Assembly: GCA_004124535.1 (NCBI GenBank)
Contig: SCKQ01000020.1
Span: forward strand, 1-37,649
DNA from: Fidelibacterota bacterium
Lineage (GTDB): Bacteria; Marinisomatota; Marinisomatia; Marinisomatales; TCS55
Length of the DNA stretch: 37,649 nucleotides
Reading direction: 5' to 3'
Positions 25,513-33,875 of this stretch are shown in pieces (within the stretch, counting starts at the first letter, position 1; each line of letters begins with the position of its first letter). A model generated the notes under the pieces. It saw nothing but the letters and a program-made list of their open reading frames with translations, did not search any database and was not told the origin of the DNA. The position numbers and the translations under genes were made by a program.

Positions 25513-26166
25513 ATGATTCAGATGGAAAATGTGACCTATTCCTATGAGAAAGGTTACGGAGTGAAGAATGTCAACTTTACCATTGATGATGCTGAATTCA
25601 CATTTTTAATCGGACCAACCGGGGCAGGAAAAACTACAATCATGAAATTAATCTACATGGCCTTGATACCGCAAAGTGGTGTTGTTACAACAGGCCACTT
25701 TCGGTCCGATAAAATCAAAAAACGAAAAATCCCCTTTTTACGTCGCAGTGTAGGGATGATATTTCAAGAATATCATTTACTGCGTGATCGGAATTTGTAC
25801 GAAAATATAGCGCTACCTCTTTATGTAATTGGTACAAGACACAGTGAAATAGAGGATCGAGTGGAAAATGTGATCGATCAGGTTGGACTTGTAGGAAAAG
25901 AAGATCATACGCCAGATGAATTATCTGGTGGAGAACAGCAACGTGCCTGCATAGCACGAGCCTTGGTAAAAGATCCTGAAATCATCCTGGCAGATGAACC
26001 CACTGGCAATCTTGACCCAATTACATCTTTCGAACTGCTGAAACTATTAGAAGCCGTTAATCATGAGGGAACCGCAGTCTTGATGGCCTCCCATAACTAT
26101 AACCTGATAAAAGGGCGTGGACATAAAATTATGGAAATCCAACAAGGTCTTTTGCGGGAAAACTGA
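25513..26166 (+). CDS. ftsE: Cell division ATP-binding protein FtsE
   Basis: FtsE is the cytosolic ATPase of the FtsEX complex, which links the division ring to periplasmic wall hydrolases. The 217-residue ABC protein has the Walker A motif G34-P-T-G-A-G-K-T-T42, the signature 'LSGGEQQRACIARALV', and Walker B 'IILADEPTGNLDP', followed by an H-loop His in 'VLMASHNYN'. Length is typical of the family. ATG 25513 gives the family's usual start ('MIQMENVTYSYE'). Its stop overlaps the ftsX start (TGATG), so the two subunits are probably made together. Confidence 0.93.
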   Translation: MIQMENVTYSYEKGYGVKNVNFTIDDAEFTFLIGPTGAGKTTIMKLIYMALIPQSGVVTTGHFRSDKIKKRKIPFLRRSVGMIFQEYHLLRDRNLYENIALPLYVIGTRHSEIEDRVENVIDQVGLVGKEDHTPDELSGGEQQRACIARALVKDPEIILADEPTGNLDPITSFELLKLLEAVNHEGTAVLMASHNYNLIKGRGHKIMEIQQGLLREN

Positions 26167-27035
26167 TGCTTGATCGTGCATTATTTCTTTTCGCTGAAGG
26201 TTTTCGCAATCTATTACGGCATAAATTAACCGTATTCGCCGCGGTATTCTCTGTGTTCCTGACCATGATCATTATTGGATCGCTTTTTATCATTGGCAAG
26301 AACACGAATAAATTGATTTACTATTTGCGAACTAAATACAAAATTGAAGTGTTTTTCGAAGCCGATCTGGCTAAAGAAGAAGCACTTGACGTTGTCAAAC
26401 AAATCGAATCATTTCCCGGTGTGAGAAATACAACATTTATTGATAAGGAAAATGCCACAAAGATTTTTGAGAAACAGTTTGGAGAAAATATCCTCGACTA
26501 TATTCAGCGCAATCCATTGCCGATGAGTTGCGTAATTAATTTAAATAGAACCGGGGATTATGAATTAGATATCATGCCAATTGTGACGCGCATCGAAAGT
26601 TTGCCAGGCATCGATAATATAGAGCATCAAGGGAAACTTATCCAGCGTATTGAGGGATTCCATAATCGTTTTACAACAATATTTTCAGTTGTATCCATTG
26701 GTATAATACTTATCACAATCAGTATTATATCAAACACAATTAAATTGACGATCTATGCTAAAAAAGATTTGATCCAGGACCTGCATATTATTGGTGCAAC
26801 CAATACATTCGTCAAGGTACCATTTTTAATTGAAGGAATTTTGCAAGGTTTCATTGGTTCATTTATCGCATTTCTGGTACTGTCATTATGTTTACAAATA
26901 GGTAACAATATTTTAACACAATTTAGCTCAATGACAATCCGTATGGATCCAGCTGCAGCATCATGGATGTTGCTTATTGGAATTTCTATAAGTTTCATTG
27001 GCAGTTTACGTGCTCTGGCTCGTTTTCTACCATAA
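26166..27035 (+). CDS. ftsX: Cell division protein FtsX
   Basis: FtsX is the membrane subunit of FtsEX. The 289-residue protein has an N-terminal membrane span (about residues 21-44), a periplasmic loop with 'LRTKYKIEVFFEADLAKEEA' and 'PGVRNTTFIDKENATKIFEKQFGENILDYIQRNPLPMS', both typical of FtsX, and three further spans from about residue 170. It shares TGATG with ftsE. A 75-base AT-rich gap separates it from hrcA; no T-tract terminator is seen there. Confidence 0.93.
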   Translation: MLDRALFLFAEGFRNLLRHKLTVFAAVFSVFLTMIIIGSLFIIGKNTNKLIYYLRTKYKIEVFFEADLAKEEALDVVKQIESFPGVRNTTFIDKENATKIFEKQFGENILDYIQRNPLPMSCVINLNRTGDYELDIMPIVTRIESLPGIDNIEHQGKLIQRIEGFHNRFTTIFSVVSIGIILITISIISNTIKLTIYAKKDLIQDLHIIGATNTFVKVPFLIEGILQGFIGSFIAFLVLSLCLQIGNNILTQFSSMTIRMDPAAASWMLLIGISISFIGSLRALARFLP

Positions 27036-27060
27036 ATTCTTTGGTATGGTTGCCTTGTTG

Positions 27061-27082
27061 AAATATTATCAGATAATTATTT
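27061..27082 (+). promoter_or_regulatory. Imperfect AT-rich inverted repeat upstream of hrcA
   Basis: AAATATTATC (27061-27070) and GATAATTATTT (27072-27082) form an inverted repeat with one unpaired base, about 28 bases upstream of the hrcA ATG. It occupies the place where a CIRCE operator would be expected but is not CIRCE. AT-richness makes chance plausible. Confidence 0.25.
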
Positions 27083-27110
27083 AATTTTCTTAGATACAAT
27101 TAAATAAAAA

Positions 27111-28127
27111 ATGATGCAACTGAATGATAGAGAAAATATGATCCTTAAAACAACCATTGAGGATTTCATATCTGCTGGCGTACCAATCAGCTCGCAAAAA
27201 TTGCACAACCGCTATTTTCACTCAATCAGTTCGGCTACCATTCGAAATACACTGGCAACATTGGAGAAAAAAGGGCTGCTGAAGCATATGCATACCTCTT
27301 CGGGAAGATTACCTACGGATAGTGGTTACAGGTACTATGTGGATACACTTATCCCTGATAATACCAGTATGATCGATGAATATGATAATGTTTCAGAAAG
27401 ATTATCTGCAGTTGCAGATAATCTTGAAGATTTACTGCAGGCAACCGCATTAATGCTTGGTAAGATCAGTCGGCTCTTTGGCGTAGTATTGGTATCCCGT
27501 CAGCAAAGAAGTATTTTGACTGATATTGAGCTGGTGCAAATGGCGTCGGATCGTGTCATGATGGTATTGGCCTTAAAGTCCGGTTTCATACGCTCCATTG
27601 TGCTAAACCTTGATCTTGATATAAAAGACTCGGTTCTTAAAATCATCAATCAAGCACTGAAAGATAGACTACTGGGACTGTCTTTAGATGAAATTCAGGA
27701 GACGATACTGTATCGGATGCGGGAAACAGATGTATATGATCACGAGATTGTACAGGTGTTGATACAAAATTCCGATAAACATTTTGTTATTTCTGGTGAT
27801 AAACTGATCTATACATCATCATTTTCACAATTATTAGATTATCCCGAATTTCATGAAATTGAAAGATTGCAAACCTTGATGCCCCTGTTCAATGAAGAAT
27901 CTCTGGAGGGGTATTTTGATAAATATTTGATAGCCGATAGTGAGAATCTCCTGATCGGAGAGGAAATGGGTGATTCCAATTTTACGGATTGTTCAATAGT
28001 GACCAATCCCTTTGGTAATGCGAATATTCGCGGTCAAATGGCAGTACTGGGACCGACGCGGCTGCCTTATGAACAAATCAAAACAATATTAACGAATTTC
28101 ACAGAAATCATAGGCAATGTCTCCTAA
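27111..28127 (+). CDS. hrcA: Heat-inducible transcription repressor HrcA
   Basis: HrcA represses class I heat-shock genes by binding CIRCE operators and is kept active by GroEL. The 338-residue protein has the N-terminal winged helix-turn-helix ('MILKTTIEDFISAGVPISSQKL', 'SSATIRNTLATLEKKGLLKHMHTSSGRLPTDSGYRYYVD'), a GAF-like middle and the usual C-terminus ('LGPTRLPYEQIKTILTNF'). ATG codons at 27111 and 27114 are both possible. It leads an hrcA-grpE-dnaJ operon and overlaps grpE by eleven bases. I find no CIRCE (TTAGCACTC-N9-GAGTGCTAA) in the upstream gap, so self-regulation by the classic route is not supported. Confidence 0.95.
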   Translation: MMQLNDRENMILKTTIEDFISAGVPISSQKLHNRYFHSISSATIRNTLATLEKKGLLKHMHTSSGRLPTDSGYRYYVDTLIPDNTSMIDEYDNVSERLSAVADNLEDLLQATALMLGKISRLFGVVLVSRQQRSILTDIELVQMASDRVMMVLALKSGFIRSIVLNLDLDIKDSVLKIINQALKDRLLGLSLDEIQETILYRMRETDVYDHEIVQVLIQNSDKHFVISGDKLIYTSSFSQLLDYPEFHEIERLQTLMPLFNEESLEGYFDKYLIADSENLLIGEEMGDSNFTDCSIVTNPFGNANIRGQMAVLGPTRLPYEQIKTILTNFTEIIGNVS

Positions 28128-28671
28128 AGAAGATAAAAAGAAGAAGCAAGTACGTAAGAAAGAAAATACACCCGTAAAAAAAGGTGCTAAACCTGTTGTA
28201 AAGATTAATAAGGATAAACTTGTTATCGAAGAGTTAGCCAAGCAACTTACAGAGTTGGAGGATAAGCAACTGCGGTTGAAAGCAGAATTTGAAAATTTTC
28301 GAAAAAGGAAAGAAAAAGAGATCTTAGATCTGATTCAGTATGAAGGTAAGGATGTTCTGAAAGCCATGATCAGCGTTGTAGATGACCTGGAAAGACTTTA
28401 CGCTGCTGTAGAGAACAATGACGAGGTCGATCAAAGTTTAAAAGAAGGTATGGTACTTATTCTATCCAAGGTTGAAAAAATATTTTTTGAACGGGAGGTT
28501 GCGCCTTTTGGTGAAGCAGGTGATTTACTTGACTCGGAATTGCACGATGCATTAATGGTGCGGCAGGAAAAAGATAAAAATGATAATGAGATTATTGAGG
28601 TCTTTGAAAAAGGATACAAGTATAGGGACCGTGTTATCCGTCACGCCAAGGTAGTGGTGAATAAAACATGA
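28117..28671 (+). CDS. grpE: Nucleotide exchange factor GrpE
   Basis: GrpE releases ADP from DnaK. The 184-residue protein has a lysine-rich N-terminal tail (about residues 1-35), a long helix with 'LKAEFENFRKRKEKE', and the C-terminal beta domain ending in 'EIIEVFEKGYKYRDRVIRHAKVVVNK', a strong GrpE signature ('GY...R.lRpA.V.V'). It overlaps hrcA by eleven bases and dnaJ by four (ATGA type), so the three are translationally coupled. dnaK is not present between grpE and dnaJ. Confidence 0.95.
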   Translation: MSPKEDKKKKQVRKKENTPVKKGAKPVVKINKDKLVIEELAKQLTELEDKQLRLKAEFENFRKRKEKEILDLIQYEGKDVLKAMISVVDDLERLYAAVENNDEVDQSLKEGMVLILSKVEKIFFEREVAPFGEAGDLLDSELHDALMVRQEKDKNDNEIIEVFEKGYKYRDRVIRHAKVVVNKT

Positions 28672-29756
28672 GAGATTTCTATGAAATCTTTGGTGTGGAC
28701 CGCGGTGCTTCCAGCGCTGAACTCAAGCGGGCTTACCGTAAAATTGCACTGAAGTATCATCCTGATAAAAACCCGGGAGACAAGGAAGCGGAACAAACAT
28801 TCAAGGAAGCTGCTGAGGCGTATGGTGTGTTGAGTGATAGTAATAAACGAGCGCAATATGATCAGTTTGGTCACGCTGGTGTAGGCATGGGACAGCAAGG
28901 CGGCGGGTTTAGCGGCGGTGTACATATGTCCATGGATGATATTTTCAGCCAATTTGGGGATATTTTTGGTGGCGATGATATATTCAGCAGTTTTTTTGGA
29001 GGTGGCAGACGCAGAGGCGGTCGTCAGCGCGGAAAGGATATACGAATACGGATACAATTGAAAATGGAAGACATTGCCAGCGGTGTGGAAAAAACGATTA
29101 AGATCAAGCGATCTGTAATAGCACCGGATACGACATTTACGAATTGTCCTACTTGTCACGGACACGGCCAGGTTTCGAAGATATCCAATACAATATTAGG
29201 TCAAATGCGTTCTTCGTCGACGTGCCCTCATTGTCATGGATCCGGAAAGGTCGTGGGTAATAGACCCAGTGGTGCGGGACCGGATGGTATGATTAAAAAA
29301 GGGGAAACAATAAAAATTAAAATACCTGCTGGCGTTGAAGAGGGTAATTACATGACAGTTGACGGTAAGGGTAATGAAGATATCAATGGTGTGGCCGGGG
29401 ACCTCATCGTATTGTTTGAGGAACAAGATCACACTTATTTTATTCGTAATGGTGATGATGTACTCATTGAAGCGCATATTGGTTTCTCGCAAGCAGCATT
29501 AGGTTCAACAATAGAAGTACCAACCTTAAATGGGAAGGCAAATCTAAAAATACCGGCTGGTATTCAATCGGGGCAAATTTTAAGAATGCGGAGCAAAGGA
29601 TTTCCCCAAGTACGTCGGTTGAGCAGGGGAGATCAATTAGTAAAAATTCATGTTGAAACACCGAAAAATCTTTCAAAAAATACACGTAAATTATTCAAGG
29701 AGCTGGCTAGCGCAGACGGTGTGCCAAAAAACATGTTCCGAAAGATAAAAATCTAG
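28668..29756 (+). CDS. dnaJ: Chaperone DnaJ with a reduced zinc domain
   Basis: DnaJ delivers substrates to DnaK and stimulates its ATPase. The 362-residue protein has a J domain with H31-P-D33, a glycine/phenylalanine-rich linker (about residues 72-118), a zinc domain and the C-terminal substrate domains. Canonical DnaJ has four CxxCxGxG motifs. Here only two are visible, C160-P-T-C163-H-G-H-G and C186-P-H-C189-H-G-S-G. By sequence and spacing these match motifs 2 and 3, which form zinc site II; motifs 1 and 4 (zinc site I) are missing, with 'RSVIAPDTTFTN' where motif 1 should be. Reading frame and both ends are intact, so this is not a frameshift. CbpA-type proteins lack both sites, so this form is intermediate. 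Confidence 0.9.
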   Translation: MRDFYEIFGVDRGASSAELKRAYRKIALKYHPDKNPGDKEAEQTFKEAAEAYGVLSDSNKRAQYDQFGHAGVGMGQQGGGFSGGVHMSMDDIFSQFGDIFGGDDIFSSFFGGGRRRGGRQRGKDIRIRIQLKMEDIASGVEKTIKIKRSVIAPDTTFTNCPTCHGHGQVSKISNTILGQMRSSSTCPHCHGSGKVVGNRPSGAGPDGMIKKGETIKIKIPAGVEEGNYMTVDGKGNEDINGVAGDLIVLFEEQDHTYFIRNGDDVLIEAHIGFSQAALGSTIEVPTLNGKANLKIPAGIQSGQILRMRSKGFPQVRRLSRGDQLVKIHVETPKNLSKNTRKLFKELASADGVPKNMFRKIKI

Positions 29757-30190
29757 TGCAACTGGTAACGAAACAGGAAAAATTAGTACTGAAGTTTTTA
29801 TTGGCCTCATTAACGCTTGGCGTATTAGCAATGGTGTATAAAAATAAATTGCTTGAACCCGGCCCCTTACCAAAAGAGATCCAGCAGGCAGCCGTATTTC
29901 AAGCTGATGCAAATTCTGCACTTTTGGATCATTCCAGTATTCCAACGATTATAAACACTGATGCCGCAGTACAAAAGCGCACAGAATCATCCCAGATTTT
30001 GGTTAATATTAATACGGCCGGGAAAGGTGCATTGATCAAATTACCATCAATTGGACCGGTGACTGCAGAGCGAATCATGCGCTACAGAGATGATTTCGGT
30101 AGATTTAACACAATTGAAGATCTTAAGAATGTCAAGGGGATTGGCAGTAAAACACTCGAAAAGTTGAAAACGCACATAACATTGAACTAA
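29756..30190 (+). CDS. Membrane-anchored helix-hairpin-helix protein, ComEA-like
   Basis: The 144-residue protein has one membrane segment at about residues 11-27, a low-complexity linker, and a C-terminal double helix-hairpin-helix domain: 'VNINTAGKGALIKLPSIGPVTAERIMRYRDDFGRFNTIEDLKNVKGIGSKTLEKLK', with the 'LPSIGP..A' and 'VKGIG..T' hairpins. This is the ComEA layout, the periplasmic DNA-binding receptor in natural transformation. The start is GTG 29756, overlapping the dnaJ stop. A ComEA role fits the pilus-like genes downstream and dprA further on, but small HhH proteins also have other roles. Confidence 0.8.
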   Translation: MQLVTKQEKLVLKFLLASLTLGVLAMVYKNKLLEPGPLPKEIQQAAVFQADANSALLDHSSIPTIINTDAAVQKRTESSQILVNINTAGKGALIKLPSIGPVTAERIMRYRDDFGRFNTIEDLKNVKGIGSKTLEKLKTHITLN

Positions 30191-30204
30191 GGGATTTTAT
30201 CACA

Positions 30205-30957
30205 ATGGATGAGATCAAACGGAAACAGTACTCAGACCTGATAGAACTAGGCATTGTATTAGCATTTTTGTTCATGATCATTACCATATATGTGCCAAGT
30301 GCCATCTGGGTTGAAGAAGTAACGGCTGCGGAGGGTGCGAGGTTTAACATCCAGACTGTACATGACGTGGAATATTTTTATAAAATCCTGACTGATGGCT
30401 ATGAAGAAAATGGACTTTGGGCCATGAATGTTGTGAATGCTGTCCGTGATTCTGTTATGGCCGATTCCACCTATTTGGGTGAACGCAACTTTGAATTAGC
30501 AGGGGAAAGCGTGAATGTAATAATACCCGAAGGATATGACGTAGAGTTTGACACAACATTTGGTATTCTCAAGACACGCCGTGATACGCTCATCGATACC
30601 ATTCATACAGTGGTGACATACTCTGAAGAAATGTTCCGAAATGATACCGGTTTTGTCTCAAAGGAAGATTTACCAACCGTTATGATTGAGGAAGGGTTTA
30701 TTGCTAATCTTGGTTTTGAAACGAAACAGCGATCTGAAGTGGTATCGTATTATGATAGTTACATGCCTGATTCTTCGAACTTTTACTGTCCCTTAACCGG
30801 AGAAAAAATAGTGGTCAGACTAAAAGAAGAAGGCGAGGTGTTACGCGTTGCCAGTCCGATAGAAGGCGTTTATAGCGAGGGAAGGTACCTTTTATTCTCA
30901 TTCAAGACTCGTAGTCACGGATATATTGAAGACGGATCGCGCAGTTGGGACCAGTGA
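30205..30957 (+). CDS. Single-span membrane protein of unknown function
   Basis: I do not recognise a named family. The 250-residue protein has a short charged N-terminus, one membrane span at about residues 13-33 ('IELGIVLAFLFMIITIYVPSAIW'), and a periplasmic part with an apparent repeat of Asp/Thr-rich strands. The C-terminus holds 'YCPLTGEKIVV' followed by 'SPIEG' and 'HGYIEDGSRSWD', a CP-TG...HG pattern reminiscent of the ends of some pseudopilin-type or pilus-associated proteins. It lies between a ComEA-like gene and a PilM-like fusion gene, so a pilus or uptake-machine role is an inference from context. Confidence 0.6.
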   Translation: MDEIKRKQYSDLIELGIVLAFLFMIITIYVPSAIWVEEVTAAEGARFNIQTVHDVEYFYKILTDGYEENGLWAMNVVNAVRDSVMADSTYLGERNFELAGESVNVIIPEGYDVEFDTTFGILKTRRDTLIDTIHTVVTYSEEMFRNDTGFVSKEDLPTVMIEEGFIANLGFETKQRSEVVSYYDSYMPDSSNFYCPLTGEKIVVRLKEEGEVLRVASPIEGVYSEGRYLLFSFKTRSHGYIEDGSRSWDQ

Positions 30958-30966
30958 CCTGCTGGT

Positions 30967-32829
30967 GTGATCGCCCTTTACATATCTGACACTCAGATAT
31001 CACTTGCCCATTATTCACGGGTACATGGCAGTCCTCTATTAGTAAACACAACAGCGGTTGATCTCCAAGGCTCGCTTGTGGATGATCTTAGCCGCGAAGA
31101 ACTCGCGGTAAATCATTTAATAAATGGCATCCAAGAAGTAAATGATAAGGTTTTCATCGCTGGTAGTGAGATCCTGATAGCCTTAACAGATGACCTTGTA
31201 TACCATGAGGCATTTCCAACTGAGCAGGATATGTCTGATACAGATATAATTACCCTGGTAGAATGGAAAAAAGATAAACGTTGGGGAGCAACCGCAGAAA
31301 AGTTTCAGGCATTTATCGAACTATACAATGACAGACGCCAAGGACACATCATATACGTGCATAATTTTCTAATCCAGGCCACAAAAAAGATTTTACAGAC
31401 ATTCTCCGGTTCACCGGTATGGCTGGGTACCGAATCGATGGTACTGTCCGCGCTAGGGAAACTACCAATCATGACCATAAAGTTGACGGGCACTTATTAC
31501 GATGTATTTCATATGGATAGGGATAATATCAATGGCGGTACGGTAATCCATGGGAAAAGTGGACTAAAGTGTATCGATTCCTTTGGAAATAAAAGCACCT
31601 TGCAACAACTGCTTACCGCAAAATTCACGATGCGGAATAAACCGCCCTGGACGATATGCCTTAATGATTTGTCTGCAGCCAGAAGTAAACACTGGGAACG
31701 ATTCAAACCACAGCAACCTAGATTGTTTGCCGGTGTACGTATAGATGATACCAAGATTGATCCCGACCTGAAACTTGACCATAAAATTGTTTTATCAACC
31801 CTGATCACCCATCCTAATATCAATCAAGGATTGAACATGTTTGAACTCCCTGGAGTAGTTGACCGCTTGTATCATGAACATGGAAGTATTGCACGGCCTA
31901 TAGAAGATGAACCAGTGGCCAAGACATTTCCAAAGTCTATCACCGTGGATGTTTTTCCGCAGGAAAAAGAGGAAGAAAAACTGGTGTTAAAAAAACATGT
32001 AAAAAGGAGAAGAGTTAGCATTCGTTGGTCAAGTGAACAGATCATATCATTCCTCAGTGCGCTGCTGCTGCTGGGATCATTTGGGGGCACCATTTATTAC
32101 AAAGAAGTAATAGTAAGCAAAGTACCTCGCCTGGAATATGAATACATAAATGCGGTCAGTGAACTGAATGAGAAAAGTTTGGTTCCAGAACATATCCTTC
32201 CAAAAATAACTTCCCGGATGTCAGTAGGTGATTTGCTTTCCCTGGATGAAAAAATCCGTCTACAATCGGCTGCGGTGAAAAGGGGCCTGACTAAGGTATT
32301 TCTGACTATAGGACCAGGGAGACTAACCTATCTTTCATCGAGTGAAACAATCCTGAGCGTGGAATTTGTTGGTGGTGAAATTCCCGGGTGGCAACCGGAA
32401 GATATTGGCCTGATACTTGCGACTAATCGGGATGCGATAGATTGCTGCGGAGGATATAAACATTACGCCGATCTAGAATTAATATATACAGATCTGATTT
32501 CAGGGCCGCAAGGAGTAGAACTAGCGGTTGACGCTATTCTCAGTATTCTGAAAGCGGATTACTCTACACTTCGTTTTAACGAACAAAGTCCTAGAAAATT
32601 AGGTAATCGGTTGCAAACACCTCTTGTTGTGCAAGTGGAAGGCGAAATACAAGTGCGGGACATGTTGAGAAAAGTATCTGGAATAGCAAGTAATCTGCTA
32701 ATCAGAAAGCTGATCTATAAAGCGGATCCAGAAGGGCTACAGGCAACCGGTACATTCTATCTTTCCATTCTTCATCCCAAAATGCAACTGACACAAGACG
32801 ATCCCCTGGCTATTGCAACTGTTCCATGA
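30967..32829 (+). CDS. PilM/PilN/PilO-like fused assembly-platform protein
   Basis: The 620-residue protein looks like three pilus platform parts in one chain. Residues 1 to about 290 resemble the actin-like cytoplasmic domain of PilM/GspL ('LYISDTQISLAHYSRV', 'VHNFLIQATKKILQTF...VWLGTESMVLSALG'). A basic stretch (KKHVKRRR) precedes a single membrane span at about 358-378. The periplasmic part has a PilN-like segment ('VFLTIGPGRLTYLS...VEFVGGEIPGWQPEDI') and a PilO-like ending ('PLVVQVEGEIQVRDMLRKVSGIASNLLIRKLI'). The start is GTG 30967. Normally pilM, pilN and pilO are separate genes. Similarity is by pattern only, and the fusion reading needs structural support. Confidence 0.55.
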   Translation: MIALYISDTQISLAHYSRVHGSPLLVNTTAVDLQGSLVDDLSREELAVNHLINGIQEVNDKVFIAGSEILIALTDDLVYHEAFPTEQDMSDTDIITLVEWKKDKRWGATAEKFQAFIELYNDRRQGHIIYVHNFLIQATKKILQTFSGSPVWLGTESMVLSALGKLPIMTIKLTGTYYDVFHMDRDNINGGTVIHGKSGLKCIDSFGNKSTLQQLLTAKFTMRNKPPWTICLNDLSAARSKHWERFKPQQPRLFAGVRIDDTKIDPDLKLDHKIVLSTLITHPNINQGLNMFELPGVVDRLYHEHGSIARPIEDEPVAKTFPKSITVDVFPQEKEEEKLVLKKHVKRRRVSIRWSSEQIISFLSALLLLGSFGGTIYYKEVIVSKVPRLEYEYINAVSELNEKSLVPEHILPKITSRMSVGDLLSLDEKIRLQSAAVKRGLTKVFLTIGPGRLTYLSSSETILSVEFVGGEIPGWQPEDIGLILATNRDAIDCCGGYKHYADLELIYTDLISGPQGVELAVDAILSILKADYSTLRFNEQSPRKLGNRLQTPLVVQVEGEIQVRDMLRKVSGIASNLLIRKLIYKADPEGLQATGTFYLSILHPKMQLTQDDPLAIATVP

Positions 32830-33341
32830 ATATCTTAGCTGGCCGTTTTAAAGGGCAAAAAATACGCACAGGCGCGAAAGCCAGCTACCGTCCTACTACA
32901 TCCCGGGTAAGAAAAAGTATATTTGATATACTAGGTGATTTGGAGGGCTGTTCAGTGCTCGATCTTTTTGCGGGTAGCGGGATTCTTGGATTTGAGGCGG
33001 CCAGCCGGGGAGCAGCTGCGGTCACATTTGTTGATAACGACAGACGAAATGTACAATTAATCCACGTGAACAGCAAAATGTTGCAGGATCAGGTTGAGGT
33101 GAAGGTGGTATGTAAAGAGTGGATCCGCTACTTGCGAGTACGGCATGAGTATGATATCATTTTTGCTGACCCGCCCTATGGAAAAATTGATATAGCCAAA
33201 CTTGTGGAAAAATGTTTAACCACATTATTAAATAATGGTAGATTTGTTTTAGAGACATCATCTAGAGAATCGATTCCTGTGGGAGGTCGCAGTAAACGGT
33301 TCGGTGATACTTTGGTTACAATTTGGACTAAAACAGTATGA
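32826..33341 (+). CDS. rsmD: 16S rRNA (guanine-N2)-methyltransferase RsmD
   Basis: RsmD methylates G966 of 16S rRNA (E. coli numbering). The 171-residue Rossmann methyltransferase has 'MNILAGRFKGQKI', 'RPTTSRVRKSIFDIL', the SAM-binding 'VLDLFAGSGILGFEAASRGA', and the catalytic D115-P-P-Y118. Length and motifs are normal. The start overlaps the previous stop by four bases (ATGA), and the stop overlaps coaD in the same way; rsmD-coaD is a very common pair. Confidence 0.95.
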   Translation: MNILAGRFKGQKIRTGAKASYRPTTSRVRKSIFDILGDLEGCSVLDLFAGSGILGFEAASRGAAAVTFVDNDRRNVQLIHVNSKMLQDQVEVKVVCKEWIRYLRVRHEYDIIFADPPYGKIDIAKLVEKCLTTLLNNGRFVLETSSRESIPVGGRSKRFGDTLVTIWTKTV

Positions 33342-33817
33342 AGAAAATTATTTATCCAGGCACATTTGATCCCATCACCAATGGGCACCTGGATATCGTT
33401 GAACGGGCAGCCGGTCTGTTTGATCATGTGATTCTTGCCATCGCTAATCACCCCAAAAAAAATTCCTTATTCACAGTGGAAGAACGAATCGATCTGATCC
33501 AAGCGTCTATTGAGCATCTGGATAATGTCTCGGTCAGTTCAACCGATGCATTGATTGTAAGATTTGCCAAAGAGAATGAAGCGATAGCATTGATTAGGGG
33601 ACTGCGCTCAATCAGTGATTTCGAGTATGAATTCCAGATGGCACTGATGAACCGTTCGCTGGCGCCAGAAATCAGCACTGTTTTTATGATGCCTGATGAA
33701 AGATATATGCACTTAAACTCGACTGTAGTCAAGGAAATTGCAGCGCTGGAGGGCGACATATCCGCTTTTGTGCCGGCAATTGTAGAAGCGCAGTTAAAAT
33801 CTAAATTAAATAAATAA
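33338..33817 (+). CDS. coaD: Phosphopantetheine adenylyltransferase
   Basis: CoaD makes dephospho-CoA from 4'-phosphopantetheine and ATP. The 159-residue protein has the nucleotidyltransferase motif 'YPGTFDPITNGHLDI' with T9 and H17, then 'IRGLRSISDFEYEFQMALMNR' and 'STVVKEIAALEGDISAFVP', all typical of CoaD. Length matches the family. The start overlaps rsmD by four bases. A 58-base gap with a hairpin follows. Confidence 0.97.
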   Translation: MKKIIYPGTFDPITNGHLDIVERAAGLFDHVILAIANHPKKNSLFTVEERIDLIQASIEHLDNVSVSSTDALIVRFAKENEAIALIRGLRSISDFEYEFQMALMNRSLAPEISTVFMMPDERYMHLNSTVVKEIAALEGDISAFVPAIVEAQLKSKLNK

Positions 33818-33826
33818 ACTATTATA

Positions 33827-33855
33827 AATTCCTGGGCTGATTTTCCCCCGGAATT
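33827..33855 (+). terminator. Hairpin after coaD, no T-tract
   Basis: AATTCC (33827-33832) pairs with GGAATT (33850-33855), extended after one mismatch by GGG (33834-33836) with CCC in 33845-33849. No run of T follows, so it is a weak intrinsic terminator at best; it may be an RNA-processing or stability hairpin. Confidence 0.3.
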
Positions 33856-33875
33856 AATCAAGAAAACATAAATTT

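Noticed and set aside
27036..27110. CIRCE operator upstream of hrcA
   Set aside because: I looked for TTAGCACTC-N9-GAGTGCTAA and found nothing close in the 75-base gap.
28641..29165. Long reverse-strand open frame opposite grpE/dnaJ (174 codons)
   Set aside because: It lies wholly antisense to well-conserved dnaJ, its translation has no family resemblance, and its composition is that of a shadow frame.
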